This document shows, piece by piece, positions 13,030 through 24,568 of a DNA stretch of 64,000 nucleotides. The notes beneath the pieces were generated by a model. The model was not told where the DNA came from. It searched no databases and saw only the letters and a program-made list of their open reading frames with translations. The DNA comes from Sarcophilus harrisii (taxonomy: Eukaryota > Chordata > Mammalia > Dasyuromorphia > Dasyuridae): assembly GCF_902635505.1 (NCBI RefSeq), contig NC_045429.1, positions 428,943,669 through 429,007,668 on the forward strand, in the 5' to 3' direction. Position 1 is the stretch's first letter. Every line of letters starts with the position of its first letter. The translations under genes were made by a program, and so were the position numbers.

Positions 13030-13190
13030 TTCTGAGGGTTAACTTATGTTATGAATTCTTTCATCGGCTGAAGACTATAAACCATTTCTCAGAATGTTTT
13101 TATATGTCTAAAATAAAATACATATAAATCACAAAGGAAAGCAAATATACCAATATACAAACTTCCAGCCTCCAGGTTAAGAACGCCTAC
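13030..13190. mobile_element. Short hAT-like MITE relic
   Basis: The segment TTTCTCAGAATGTTTTTATA, then AAAATAAAATACATATAAAT and CACAAAGGAAA, recurs with similar spacing at 15,610, 41,945 and 49,670 in this window. It ends GTTAAGAACGCCTAC. I read it as one diverged copy of an interspersed non-autonomous DNA element. Confidence 0.5.
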
Positions 13191-13689
13191 TTTAGTCTCA
13201 TTTTGTTCCCAAAAAGTCCTTTCATTCACAGTCCAAATGTCAACTTTCTCTTAAATTCCACTAAATTCGCAAATAGCTTTCCTGAGAATTAACACAATTC
13301 CTTTCCTGCCAAGAAGAAATCTGAATTGTCATACTTCCAACAGCTGTCACCTAACCACCACACTTAGCCTTTAAAAAGGCTACAGGTTTTTTTCCTTGTA
13401 TTCTTTATTGTATTCTTGTATTAGTGAGCAGCTTTCTATTATTACTAGAGAAGTGTGCCCAGAGGCTAAGCAATAGAAACATCCAAAGAAGGTAATTAAT
13501 AATTTACATCTTTCCTCATTAAGATCTCCAGCTCCCCAGTCATTCAGTTCTGAGCCCATTTCACTTTCTTTCCATCCTTTCAACAACCATAATGAAGATG
13601 ATGCTTGACATTTGGAGAGTACTTCTCTTAAAAGGTTAAACGTGTTTAATAAGGAACCTGGGAACTATAAGCAACCAGGTGAGACTAAT

Positions 13690-13778
13690 TTTCTCCCTCT
13701 CCTTCCCTCTCTTTTTCTCTCTCTTCCCCCTTTCCCCTCCTTTCTCTCCTCTCTTTTCCCTCCCCCTCCCCCTTTCCG
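13690..13778. repeat. CT-rich low-complexity tract
   Basis: About 90 bp of almost pure pyrimidine (CTCCCTCTCCTTCCCTC and so on). The open frames across it on both strands are compositional. Confidence 0.85.
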
Positions 13779-14379
13779 CTGTATACATACCAAGAGATAT
13801 AGTTAAGCCCCAAATCGACTGAGAAGTCCAATAAGAGCTCAAATTTTTTCCCCAACTAAAAGGAGTTAGCCGTATCTTGTATGCAACAGGCACTCAATGT
13901 TGGTAGAACTGAAGAGAATCGCATGTTTTTATGGTCACATGCAGGCCTAAATACCAAGATCGGGATCGTCCGTAACCTTAAATCCAGTGTGCATTTTTCT
14001 GAAGTCAATTTAATCCAACACAATTCAAAGAGCATTTAGTAGATATTTGCTCTTTAACTCCTTCCTCCCCTCCCCTCCCCAGGAATTTAAATTGGTTCAC
14101 CTCACCTTCCCCATTAACGCCTCAGGGATATAATAAAAACAGGCTGGAACTGAAAACATATCAGTGTCCTTGGATCTGCCAATAGTCTGTCCACTCCCTC
14201 CCCACCCACCGCAACACCTAGTAGAAGCCACAAAGCTCAACTGGCCAAGCCCTCATGCTCCGCAATGGCACTCCTACTTCTCATCCCTAAGCTAGGGGAC
14301 CCTGAGTGACGTCAAAAAAAATTCTCAGGACCTCAGTCTCCTCATCTGCAAAATTAAAAAAAATGGAATCTTTGTGATG

Positions 14380-14600
14380 AAAGGGATAGAGGAGACAGCG
14401 AGAGAGACGCAGAAGAGAGAAAGAAGGAAAGAGGGGAAAGGAGAGGAAGGAAAAAGGAGGGACCCAGGAAGGGAGGAGGAGGGAAGAGGTAGAGAAGGGG
14501 GCGAACAGAGGAGAGGAAAGGAGAGACGAGGAGGGAGGGAGGGAAACAGAAAGAGGGGGAAAGAAGAACCGCGAGGAGGAGGAGAGGAGAGGGGGCCGGA
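14380..14600. repeat. GA-rich low-complexity tract at edge of CpG island
   Basis: About 220 bp of nearly pure purine (GAGAGAGACGCAGAAGAGAG and similar) grades into the GC-rich AP2B1 island. It gives long but spurious open frames on both strands. Confidence 0.8.
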
Positions 14601-15450
14601 GAAGGGGCGCAGGAACAACCGCGAGGAGGACGACACGGAGAGAGCGCAGGTTTTTGCGGCGCTCCACCCGCGCCCCTCAGCCGGGACCAACCCCCCTCCG
14701 CTGAGGCCCAGCCAGACCCGGCCGCGCCACCGACTCCCCCTCCCCTCCCCCCCGGCCGGCCATCGTCGCCCCCTCCTCTCTCCCGGAGCTCGGCGGTGGC
14801 CGCTGCCTAGGCAGACCAAACCAGGGGCCGGGGTTCGGGCAGAGCTAAGAGAAGGAGCCGGGCGGCCGGCGTCCCTCTCCCGCGGGAGCACCCGATCAGC
14901 ACCCCACCGGCCCAGCTCACCTGGCCACGCCCCTCAGCGCCCCCCCCGCCCGCCTCCTCCGCCCCGGACCCCGCGGCCGCGGCCACGCCCGGCCCCGACA
15001 GCTCCCGCTCCCTCGCGACTGCCCCCCGCACCCCCCAGCCGCGGCCCGAGCGGCCCACACTCACCGGCGGGAAGGGGCGAGGCGGGGCGAGGAGAGGCAA
15101 GAAGAGACGAAAAGGGACAAGGCGGCAAGCGGGACGAGGGCTTCAGCCCGGGACGGAATCTTTCGGGGCGGCCTCAGCCACTGCGCAAAACCCTTTGCCA
15201 GGGCTAAAGATGGCCGACAGGAAGCACCCACGTCAAGAGCGCGTGCGTCGCGGGGCGGGGGGTGGAGGGGGCGGAGGGGTTGGGCGGGGTTCTGAGCATC
15301 CCTGAGGAGAGCCTCGAGCCCTGGGGAGGAGAGCGGCGGCGCGTCTGGTTGTCATAGAGATAGAAGCGCCCCCCCCCCTTGCCGCGCCGCCGCAGCCCGA
15401 TTGGTGCTCTCCCAGGGAGGGGCGGAGGTGACTCGGAACCCGCATTCCGT
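14600..15450 (-). promoter_or_regulatory. AP2B1: CpG island and promoter of AP2B1
   Basis: A GC- and CpG-rich block covers the expected AP2B1 start. On the minus strand an ETS-like TTCCTG is followed by GGCCATCTT, a YY1-type element often found at the start site of housekeeping genes (around 15,205-15,225). The likely initiation region is therefore about 15,215-15,235. No TATA box is visible. The island extends on both sides and could also fire in the plus direction, but I see no supported plus-strand transcript. Confidence 0.75.
15065..15220 (-). other. AP2B1: AP2B1 non-coding exon 1 (predicted)
   Basis: Downstream of the YY1-type element the minus strand runs about 150 bp through GC-rich sequence to CCCGCCG, followed by GTGAGTGTGG, a strong donor at 15064-15063. 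Splicing to the TTGCAG acceptor at 9033 would place 5' UTR before the ATG at 9009, with intron 1 about 6.0 kb. The 5' end is inferred; the donor is seen in the sequence. Confidence 0.65.
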
Positions 15451-15745
15451 TACTAAGCGCCTACTGCGTTCTGGGCACTGGGCTTTAGGGCTTGGGGAGA
15501 CTAAAGCGGGCCCAAACGGCTCTTCTACCCTCGAGACTTTTTTCCTCAGGACACTGCCACGATTAAACGCCTACTAGATGCTGGCGGCTTGTATGGACAC
15601 CGGCCCTAAGCTCTCTAAAGCTGAGATTCTCAACTTGAGTCCGGAGACTTAAAAAATTTTTTTTAATATTTTAGTATAATTGGTTTCCTGCGAATTCTAT
15701 ACATTGTATGCATTTAAAACATAATTTTTTGGAAAGGCGTCTCTA
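15436..15745. mobile_element. MIR/L2-type 3' end fragment and hAT-like MITE
   Basis: TACTAAGCGCCTACTGCG (about 15,450) followed by GGGCACTGGGC is a MIR/L2-type 3' block. From 15,610 the run GATTCTCAACTTGAGTCCGG, then TATAATTGGTTTCCT and GCATTTAAAACATAATTTTT, is a copy of the MITE family also seen at 13,030, 41,945 and 49,670. Confidence 0.5.
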
Positions 15746-16244
15746 GGCTTCCCAGACTGCTATAACAACGGAAAGGTTAATAATCCTTCCTCTAAAGGGA
15801 ACCCTCCGAAAAGTCCTGCGCTTGCCCCTAAAGCAGAGAGATTTGATGCGCTTCTGGTGGACCAAAAAACTCAATCTGGATTCGAATCCAGACGGAGCCG
15901 ATTACTATGGGTGGGAAATTCACCTCTCCCAGGCTCACCTTCCTCACCTAATAATCGTCATAAGAACCAAGAGCCATAAAGGACCCTTAGTTCGAGCCCC
16001 ACAGTTGTGGAAACAGGTTCCGGAAAGCTAAGGGACATATGGGAACAATTAAGGAACATTTATTTAGCTGCTACAGAGTATTGTGTTGGACAGCAATGAA
16101 AGAGCCTCTGCCCTATAAAAACAGGAAGATACTGGGCCAGATGTTTCTCATGTTTCTTCTAGTTCTACATGCTATAAACCAATATTCAGTTCACAAACAT
16201 CTGGAAAGGCACCCAAAGAGAATCACGTGATTTTAGAATGGGAG

Positions 16245-16380
16245 TTCCTTCAATCCGACTCACTTTAAAGATAGAGAAACTGAGATTTATTCAAGGCCAC
16301 AAAGGGATTACCAGGATTTGAACCTGGGTCCTAGGACTACAGATGCAGTGCTTTTTCCACCATAGGCCACTGCTTCTATG
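16245..16380 (-). mobile_element. MIR SINE fragment
   Basis: A reversed MIR core: AAAGATAGAGAAACTGAGAT, a GGCCACAAAGGGATTACC block, then GATTTGAACCTGGGTCCTAG. The region 16,380-17,860 around it holds only faint further repeat traces and no supported gene. Confidence 0.6.
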
Positions 16381-17859
16381 CAGTAAAACTAAATCAAATT
16401 TACTTTGCAAACTTCTGAGACTCGTACTCAGGCGTTCTAACAAATCTAAGCCTCTATCCCTATAAAAAAGAAGAACAGTATTTCCCTTTTGGTATTTATT
16501 AGATGGTTCTGTGATGGCTAATTAATGGATAGTAGAAAAGTAATATTTATATACCACTTTAAGCATTGAAAAGTTAAGTAGCTGCAAGTAATGTCCCTAT
16601 TTCAGAAACAGGAAACCCTAATTCAGGAAACTTAAGTACTTCTGATCTACAAAGTGGTGTGAGCTCTGTGCCTCTGACACAAAGGAAAAAAACAAAACAA
16701 AAAAGTCCCCGTTCTCATAGAGCTTACATAGCACAAGGAGAGATGGCCCATGTATGCATCATCACACATCTAATGAATGGAAAACTCATAGAGTTGAGAA
16801 CCAGAAGAGTCTTAAGAATAAAATAATGCAGTTTAAGAATTTAAAAGGGGAACCCAGATGGATTTGAATTCTCCTAATCCAAATTCAGTGTTCTTTTCAT
16901 TATACAAAGCTATTGTGATGAGTGCTTGGAAACAAGCACTATAAACTATAAACTACTATAAAATACTACATAAATGTGAGTTATAGAGAAGATAATTTTT
17001 TCTCATTCCCCAGCATTCTAGCAAGTTGGTGTTTTTCTTGAACCCTATTCCTTGCCTTATTTTATTCAACTATTCTTTCATGGAAGCTTAAACCACTTAC
17101 AAGCTTTCCTATCCCTCCACTTCATCGTGCATTTAGCTCTTCCATATATCACAATTCAGTATTTAGATATAACAACTCTGATAAATGTGTGTTTGTATAT
17201 GTGTGTATAGAATGGCCTTGTTTACAAAGTTAAATGGAGTATGATCTCTGCTGATGAGGAAACTATACTTCAGAAAGGTCAAATTACTTGCTCATTCTCA
17301 CACAGGAAGTAAGAATTGGGGCTAGGAAAAACTACAAATCTAAGTCTTCTGACCACAAATCCAGAATTCTCTTGATTCTGCCAGGCTACTTTATATTATT
17401 ATTAGCTTCACTAGTTGCCCTTGTCCTCCTCACTTCATTCAACACCCATTCTTTCAACAATTATTTACAAGACATTTAACAAAGATGCCCAATGATAAAT
17501 TAAGGTATAGTTCACCTTGTGATTACTTAAAAAATATCTATTTAGTGCTGTTTGAGGATGAATGACATTTCAAAATACTAGCTAATGGCAAAGTCTGAAG
17601 TGGAAAGATTAGATACAAGATATGCTGAATCACTGTAGAATCTAAGTATCACTATAATACACCAGTCTGCCTTATGTTCTAAGAACAACCTTGAGGCAGA
17701 AAATTTGAGCTTAACTTTTTCTTCTGAAATACTGACTTATGGAAATCTGAGCAAGTGTCTTACGACTATACATTGCAGAAAGTTGTCAAAGAGGGTTTCC
17801 TCATCAAGAGAAGCAGTTAAATTACCTGAAAAAAACAAGATTTGCCACAGACACTTAAT

Positions 17860-20245
17860 AGCTATGTGATCTTAAACATGACGTTTAATTTTTTTCAACC
17901 TCAGTTTTCCCAAGTGTAAAATGGGGATAATAATACCTATCTCCTAAAGTTGTGATAAAGATAAAATGAGTTAACAAATGAAAAGTGATGGTATACTTAG
18001 AGAACCCCAGAGATTCTGCTAAAAAGTTATTAGAAATAATCCACAACTTTAGCAAAGTTGCTGGTTATAAAATAAACCCACATAAGTCATCAGCATTCTT
18101 ATATATCACTAACAAAATCCAACAGTCAGAGTTACAAAGAGAAATTCCATTTAAAGTAACTACTGATAATATAAAATATTTAGGAATCTATCTGCCAAGG
18201 GAAAATCAGAAACTTTATGAGCAAAATTACAGACCACTTTTCACACAAATTAAGTCTGATCTAACCAATTGGAAAAATATTAAATGCTCTTGGATAGGGC
18301 TAAAATATAATAAAGATGACAATATTACCTAAACTAATCTACTTATTTAGCGCTATACCAATCAGACTCCCAAAAAACTATTTTAATGACCTAGAAAAAT
18401 AACAACAAAGTTCATATGGAAAACAAAAGGTCAAGAATTTCAAGGGAATTAATGAAAAAAAATCAAATGATGGTGGCTTAGCTGTACCAGATCTAAAATT
18501 ATATTATAGAGCAGCAGTTACCAAAACTATTTGGTATTGGCTAAGAATAGATTAGTTGATCAGTGGAATAGATTAGGTTCAAGGGATAAAACAGTCAACA
18601 AATATAGCAACCTAGTCTTTGACAAACCCAAAGATCCCAGCTTTTGGGATAAGAACTTACTGTTTGATAAAAATTGCTGGGAAAATTGGAAACTAATATG
18701 GCAGAAACTAGGCATTGATCCATACTTAACGCCGTGCACCAAGATAAGGTCAAAATGGGTTCATGACCTAGGCATAAAGAATGAAATTATTAATAAATTA
18801 GAGGAACATAGGATAGTTTACCTCTCAGACCTGTGGAAGGGAAGGTCTTTATGACCAAAGCAGAACTAGAGATCATTACTGATCACAAAATAGAAAATTT
18901 CGATTATACCAAACTGAAAAGTTTTTGTACAAACAAAACTAATGCAGACAAGATTAGAAGGGAAGCAATAAACTGGGAAAATATTTTTACAGTCAAAGGT
19001 TCTGATAAAGGCCTCATTTCCAAAATATATAGAGAATTAACTCTAATTTATAAAAATCAAGCCATTCTCTAATTGAAAAATGGTCAAAGGATATGAACAG
19101 ACAATTCTCAGATGAAGAAATTGAAACTATTTCTAGTCATATGAAAAGATGCTCCAAGTCATTATTAATCAGAGAAATGCAAATTAAGACAACTCTAAGA
19201 TACTCACTACACACCTGTCAGATTGGCTAAGATGACAGGAAAAATAATGATGATTGTTGGAGGGATGCTGGAAAACTGGGACATTGATGCATTGTTGGTG
19301 GAGTTGTGAACGAATCCAACCATTTTGAGAGTAGTTTGGAACTATGCTCAAAAGTTATCAAACTGCATACCCTTTGATCCACAGTGTTACTACTGGGATT
19401 ATATCCCAAAGAGATTATAAAGAAGGGAAAGGACCTGTATGTGCACGAATGTTTGTGGCAGCCCTTTTGTAGTGGCTAAAAACTGGAAACTGAATGGATG
19501 TCCATCAGTTGGAGAATGGTTGAATAAATTGTGGTATATGAAAATATGGAATATTACTGTTCTGTAAGAAATGACCAACAGGATAATTTCAGAAAGGCCT
19601 GGAGAGACTTACATGAACTGATGCTGAGTGAAATGAGCAGGACCAGGAGATCATTATATACTTCAACAACAATACTATATGACGACCAGTTCTGATGGAT
19701 CAGGCCCTCCTCAGCAACGAGATCAACCAAATCATTTCTAATGGAGCAGTAATGAACTAAACTAGCTATGCCCAGAAAAAGAACTCTGGGAGATGACTAA
19801 AACCATTACATTGAATTCCCAATCCCTATATTTATGCACACCTGCATTTTTGATTTCCTTCACAAGCTAATTGTACAATATTTCAGAGTCTGATTCTTTT
19901 TCTATAGCAAAATAACGTTTTGGTCATGTATACTTATTGTGTATCTAATTTATATTTTAATATATTTAACATCTACTGGTCATCCTGCCATCTAGGGGAG
20001 GGGTGGGGGGCTAAGAGGTGAAAAATTGGAACAAGAGGTTTGGCAATTGTTAATGTTGTAAAGTTACCCATGTATATATCCTGTAAATAAAAGGCTATTA
20101 AATAAAAATTAAAAAAAAAAGTGATGAAAAAAATGTTAATTATGCAGATTAAAATAAAGCTTATATTTCACTTTTGAAAAAAAAAAAAAACAAATGAAAA
20201 GTGCCTTGTAAACCCTAAAATGTTATATAAATATTGCTCAATATT
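17860..20245 (+). mobile_element. MIR SINE split by an L1 insertion
   Basis: The left part, 17,860-17,987 (CTATGTGATCTTAAACATG, CCTCAGTTTTCCCAAGTG, AAATGGGGATAATAATACCT), and the right part, 20,204-20,245 (CCTTGTAAACCCTAAAATG), form one continuous MIR in plus orientation. The two halves are separated by an L1 and its duplicated target. This fixes the insertion order: MIR first, L1 later. Confidence 0.8.
17988..20188 (+). mobile_element. 5'-truncated L1 with 3' end and double poly(A)
   Basis: The element begins inside ORF2 (in frame near MVYLENPRDSAKKL, the reverse transcriptase region) and runs through the ORF2 C-terminus to a 3' UTR containing GGGGAGGGGTGGGGGGC and AATAAAAGGCTATTAAAT. It has several frame breaks, so it is dead. 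A 15-bp direct repeat (AACAAATGAAAAGTG) flanks the whole block at 17,973-17,987 and 20,189-20,203. After the first A tract (20,111-20,120) come 56 bp of other sequence with an AATAAA at 20,153, then a second A tract (20,177-20,190). It has the same 3' UTR type as the copy at 50,459-50,994. Confidence 0.85.
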
Positions 20246-20329
20246 AGTAGATCAATGAAATCACCAATCCTGTCCAAAAAAATAAAACTGGGATATGTAT
20301 GACATCACCATAATGTACTTGAAGAAGGC

Positions 20330-21390
20330 AGCTGGGGGTGCAACTGATAGAGCACTTGACCTGTAGCATGGTGGAGTTCAAATCCACCATGAAATACTTA
20401 GTAACTGTGTGACCTTAGGCAAGCCTCTTAACCTGTCTATTTCACTTTCTCCATCTATAAAATAGGTAATAATAGTATCTGCCAATTCTTCACACCTAGA
20501 AGATTGTCTGATAGAAAAAGTTAAAGATAAATGTAGGAGGGGTTGTGAGAAAACTGGGACACAAATATATCGGTGGAGTTTCGAAATGATCCAAGCTTTC
20601 TGGAGAGCAATTTGGAACTATGCCCAAAAGACAATAAAACTGTGTATAACCTTTGATCCAGCAGTGTCTCTACTGGGTCTGTATCCCAAAGAGATCATAA
20701 AAGACGGGAAAGGACCCACTTGTTTTAGCAGCCCTTTTTGTAATGGCAAGAAACTGGAAACTGAGGAGATGCCCACCAGTTAGAGAATGACTGAATAAAT
20801 TATGCTATTTTAATGTAATGGAATATTATCATTCTATAAGAAACAATCAGCAGAATGGCTTCAGTAAGGCCTGGACTTACATGAACTGATGCTAAGTAAA
20901 GTGAACAGAATTAAAAAAACATTTGTAGAGAGCAACAAGATTATGTGATGATTATTCTGACGGACCTGGCTCTTTTCAACAATGGGTGATTCAAACCACT
21001 TCCAATAAACTTCTGATGGAGAGAGCCATCTGCATCCAAAGAAATATGGGGACTGAATGTGTATCCTCACAACATACTATTTTCACCTTCCTCGTTATTT
21101 GTTTGCTTTTTTCCTTTCAGCTTTTCCCTTTTGATCTGATTTTTCTTGTGTAGCATGCCAAATGTGGAAATATGTTTAGAAGAATTGCACGTTTAATTTA
21201 TATTGCATTACTTGTTGTCTAGGGGGGGGAGTGGAAAAGAGGGAGAAATATTTGGAACAAAGTTTTCTAAGGGTGGATGTTGAAAAATAAAATACATGTA
21301 TTTTTAAAAACAGCTCTTCCCAGGATTGTTGTGAAGATAAAAAAGCGTCTTGCCAACCTTTAAGCGTTCTATAAATGCTAGCCCTCATTA
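20330..21390 (+). mobile_element. MIR-type SINE interrupted by an L1 3' end
   Basis: 20,330-20,480 is a tRNA-derived SINE head and core (CAGCTGGGGGTGCAACTGAT, GACCTTAGGCAAGCCTCTTA). 20,545-21,310 is an older L1 3' end in plus orientation (GGGACACAAATATATCGGTG, CTGGAGAGCAATTTGGAAC, ATGAACTGATGCTAAGTAAA), of a different 3' UTR type that ends GTTGAAAAATAAAATACATG. 21,311-21,390 (CAGGATTGTTGTGAAGATAA, GCGTTCTATAAATGCTAG) looks like the 3' part of the same SINE. I could not find a clean target duplication. Confidence 0.65.
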
Positions 21391-21439
21391 GGTCTGAACC
21401 TGAGTCTTAGCATCCAAGCCCAGCGTTTAGTAGGTGATT

Positions 21440-22350
21440 AATTGTGGACTCGATTTCCTGCCTCCAAGCTAGTCCGAGGACGCGGGTTTTCCTTTGGCTT
21501 AGGAGGAAACCGGCCCAAACGGGCCGGGCCAGCCTAGCCCAGCCTAGCCCCAGGCCTGGTCCCGCCAGGTTCCCTAGGAGCCATCCTAAGCAGGTGAACA
21601 ACAACTGGAGCCCTAAGGGGAGGGAGGGGGAAAAGGAGGAGAGAGGGTGTGGTTCATTTAAAGAGCCAATCAGCCGGAAGCGGAAGTGAGGCAAGAAGAC
21701 TCAAGTGGCGGCCTGCGGGCTAGAGCGCCGCCGAAGAACTGCCTACTTCCGTGAAGGGCTTCTGGGCTTCTGGGCTCTGCGGCCCCGAGTGCGGCTGCGC
21801 GGCCCCGAAACCCCTGGGCCCCGGGTCCCTCCCTCTCGGCGTCGGGCTCCTATGGAGCCCGGCTTCTCAGACCGTTGTGGCCCGGCCGCCGCAGCCTCCT
21901 CCCGTTGCCCCGGAGGTGGCGGCCTGGCTCCCGTTGCCCTCCGGCTGAAGAGCCCGCTCTGAGCCCTGCCCCTCCCCCCGCCCCCACTCCCGCAGTGCTG
22001 CCGGCCCGGCTGGGCCCTCTTATGGCCCCCTCGCACCTTCTCTTCTTCTAACGTCTGGTGCCCGCCAGGGCCTGACCTAGAGAAGACACAATGGCCGAAC
22101 ACGGGGCTCACATCACAGCCGCTTCTGGCGCAGATGACCGGCCCTCCATCTTCGAGGTGGTGGCGCAGGATAGTCTGATGGCCGCCGTGAGGCCCGCCCT
22201 TCAGCACGTGGCCAAGGTAAAGGGGGAGGGGGCGCTCCCGCCCGAGGCCGCTGCGGGAGTTCGGCCCCCGAGGGGGGGGAGGGGGGGAGGGCAGAGCCCG
22301 CCATATCCGGGGCTCCCACCACTCCAGAAGGGACTGAACTTCCCGCCGTC
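21440..22350 (+). promoter_or_regulatory. PEX12: CpG island and promoter of PEX12
   Basis: This is a GC-rich island. At 21,662-21,690 a CCAAT motif (AGCCAATCAGC) is followed directly by CCGGAAGCGGAAGTG, a tandem ETS/GABP-type site, which suggests TATA-less initiation near 21,690-21,720. The leader up to the ATG at 22,091 is about 380 nt. It contains an upstream ATG at 21,852 that opens a 36-codon reading frame closing at 21,962, before the main start; this may damp translation. Confidence 0.75.
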
Positions 22351-24568
22351 GGCGGGGTTAAAGCTGCATCATCCCCAGGCTGGGCCTCCCGGCGAGAAAT
22401 GCACATGCGTTGTGGCAGTCATGAATGACATAATGAAGTTACTTTTCCCATTTTGCCTTAGGTTCTTGCAGAAACCAACCCTGCCCATTATGGCTTTCTC
22501 TGGAGGTGGTTTGATGAAATCTTCACTTTTCTGGATCTTTTGCTTCAGCAGCACTACTTGTCTAAAGCCAGTGCCTCCTTCTCTGAAAACTTTTATGGCT
22601 TAAAGAGGATCGTGATGGGAGACCCTTCAGGGGTCCAGAGGTTGGCCAGTACTGGCCTTCCAAAGAAGCAGCTTTGGAAATCCCTCTTATTTTTGGTCCT
22701 CCTTCCCTACTTGAAAGTGAAGTTGGAGAAATTGGTCTCCAGCCTAAGAGAAGAGGATGAATATTCCATCCACACCCCCTCTTCATATTGGAAGCGTTTT
22801 TACCGAGCTTTCCTGGCAGCTTACCCCTTTGTGACCATGGCCTGGGAAGGCTGGTTCCTCATACAGCAGTTACGTTACATTCTGGGGAAGGCCCAGCATC
22901 ATTCACCCTTGCTGAGCCTTGCTGGAGTTCGGCTAGGTAGACTGTCAGCTGAGGATATCCGAGCTTTGGAAAAGACACTAGCTGGAGCTAATAGGATGCA
23001 ACAGCCAACCGCTAGGTAAAAAGGGTTCGCTTGCTATAATAGCCTTTGGTGTGTAAGCCAGAAGGGGTCACCATGTGCTGGTGACATCAGTCCCAGCACT
23101 CTTTCCACTAGTGTCAAATTTTGCTTCTGCCAGTTAGCACCCTGCTCTGTACCCACGTGCCCAGCTCTGTAAAATGGAACAGGTTGGACCAGGCTCTGAT
23201 GCTTCCTAACTCCAGATCTGTTGCTTCTCCAGAACGAGTGGCAGCTTTGGGTTTGAAACTTGATGCTGGTGAGGATGATTTCAGAAGGGAAGGGGTGTCA
23301 GGTAGGGGCTAAGTAGTGAATTCCAGACCAAGAAGTAGTAAAGCAAATACAAATCAGGACAAGGGATTTCATAAAGCTAGAGAGATCTCCACAATTGCCA
23401 TCAGTGAAGAGTTCCAAGTAAGGAACCTGCTTGCATAATGCAGATCAGTCAATGAGCATTTGTCTATTATTGCTGTGTGCCAGGCAGTATAATAAGTCCT
23501 GAGAATATAAAGAAAAGGGGAAAAAAATAGTCCCTGCCTTTACAAGTCTACTGAAGTCTCATGCCAGCATGTATAAGACTGTAAGTATATATAGGCTTTA
23601 CACAAAGTAGATAGAAGGCATTAAAATCAGCACATACTTTTTAAAGTTTTTGTCTCATGGAGCACTGAAATTAAATGACTTGTTCAAAGTCATGCAGCTT
23701 GTGTCAATATTGTGAAATAAGGTTTTAAAAGATAGACCTGGATCTTACAAGTATCTGAATGCCAGACTAAAAATTTTGGATATAATAGAGACTAAGGAGT
23801 TTGGATTTAAAGCTGTGAGCAGTAGGGTTTTGAGGTTTTGACACCAGTTTTTAACATCAAGTCTATGGATAACAAATATTAATCTGTTAGTATTGTGCAA
23901 GTTGGATTGGAAGAGGAAGTGACTGTAGACAGCAGCATCATTGAGGCTAATAGGACAGTATCTGGAGTCAGCATTTGAGAGTAAACAAAGCTGGACAAAG
24001 TGGTATAAAAAGGGTGACATAATTACAGAGCTGTGCAGTCAATAGAAATGGCTAATTTCTAACAGAGATAATAGTGATATTAGAAAAGTTTGTCATGTAG
24101 TTCCCACATGGGATTCTGAGCAGTGTCAGAGCCAGTGACCTAATGACTTTTTTGTTCTTCCCTAGCAGCATCCGGGAGAAGGTGCAGTCAGCTGTCAAGA
24201 AAGCTGTAGGAGGCCTTGCCTTGTCCATCTCCACAGGCCTTTCTGTAGGTGTTTTTTTCCTGCAGTTCCTAGATTGGTGGTACTCATCAGAGAATCAAGA
24301 AACCATCAAATCCCTGACTGCCCTGCCCACCCCCCCACCCCCTGTGCATCTGGATTACCATTCTGATCCGTCTCTGTTGCCAAAGCTGAAGACGGTATGC
24401 CCCTTATGTCGAAAAACCCGGGTGAATGACACTGCTCTCGCCACCTCTGGCTATGTGTTTTGTTACCGATGTGTGTATAACTATGTGAGAAGTCACCAGA
24501 CCTGTCCCATCACAGGCTATGCAACAGAAGTCCAGCACCTGGTTAAACTGTACTCCCCCGAAAACTGA
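22091..24568 (+). CDS. PEX12: Peroxisome assembly protein 12 (peroxin-12), complete
   Basis: PEX12 is a peroxisomal membrane RING protein that forms, with PEX2 and PEX10, the ubiquitin ligase needed to recycle the import receptor PEX5. The coding exons are 22091-22216 ([16 protein letters not shown], ending HVAK before GTAAAG), 22462-23015 ([20 protein letters not shown] onward, ending in AG before GTAAAA) and 24169-24568 ([15 protein letters not shown] to LVKLYSPEN, stop TGA). Joined, they give 359 codons, the length of human PEX12, with near-identical sequence as I recall it. Hydrophobic membrane segments lie around [14 protein letters not shown], the [16 protein letters not shown] region and [17 protein letters not shown]. 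The C-terminal zinc-binding RING has C304, C307, C325 and C328 (CPLC and CYRC). The third exon has a tandem TAGCAG acceptor; using the upstream AG would add one serine. All frames are intact, so it looks functional. It is transcribed away from AP2B1. Confidence 0.98.
23715..24015 (-). mobile_element. L2 LINE relic in PEX12 intron 2
   Basis: The stretch from GATAGACCTGGATCTTACAA through GACTAAGGAGTTTGGATTT to CAGCAGCATCATTGAGGC resembles the reversed central part of the L2 3' region seen forward at 29,100 and 31,890. It is diverged. A MIR/L2-type 3' end piece is at 23,455-23,530. Confidence 0.45.

Noticed and set aside
14374-15207. Long open frames on both strands (up to 277 codons) in the GA-rich/CpG region.
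   Set aside because: Low-complexity Arg/Glu/Pro/Ser composition, overlapping frames on both strands, and the AP2B1 promoter and leader exon lie here.
18531-19072. Open frames of 79-107 codons.
   Set aside because: These are pieces of L1 ORF2 in a truncated element, not separate genes.
21705-21962. 85-codon frame at the start of the PEX12 leader.
   Set aside because: It needs a GTG start; only the internal ATG at 21,852 is worth noting, and the composition is CpG-island driven.
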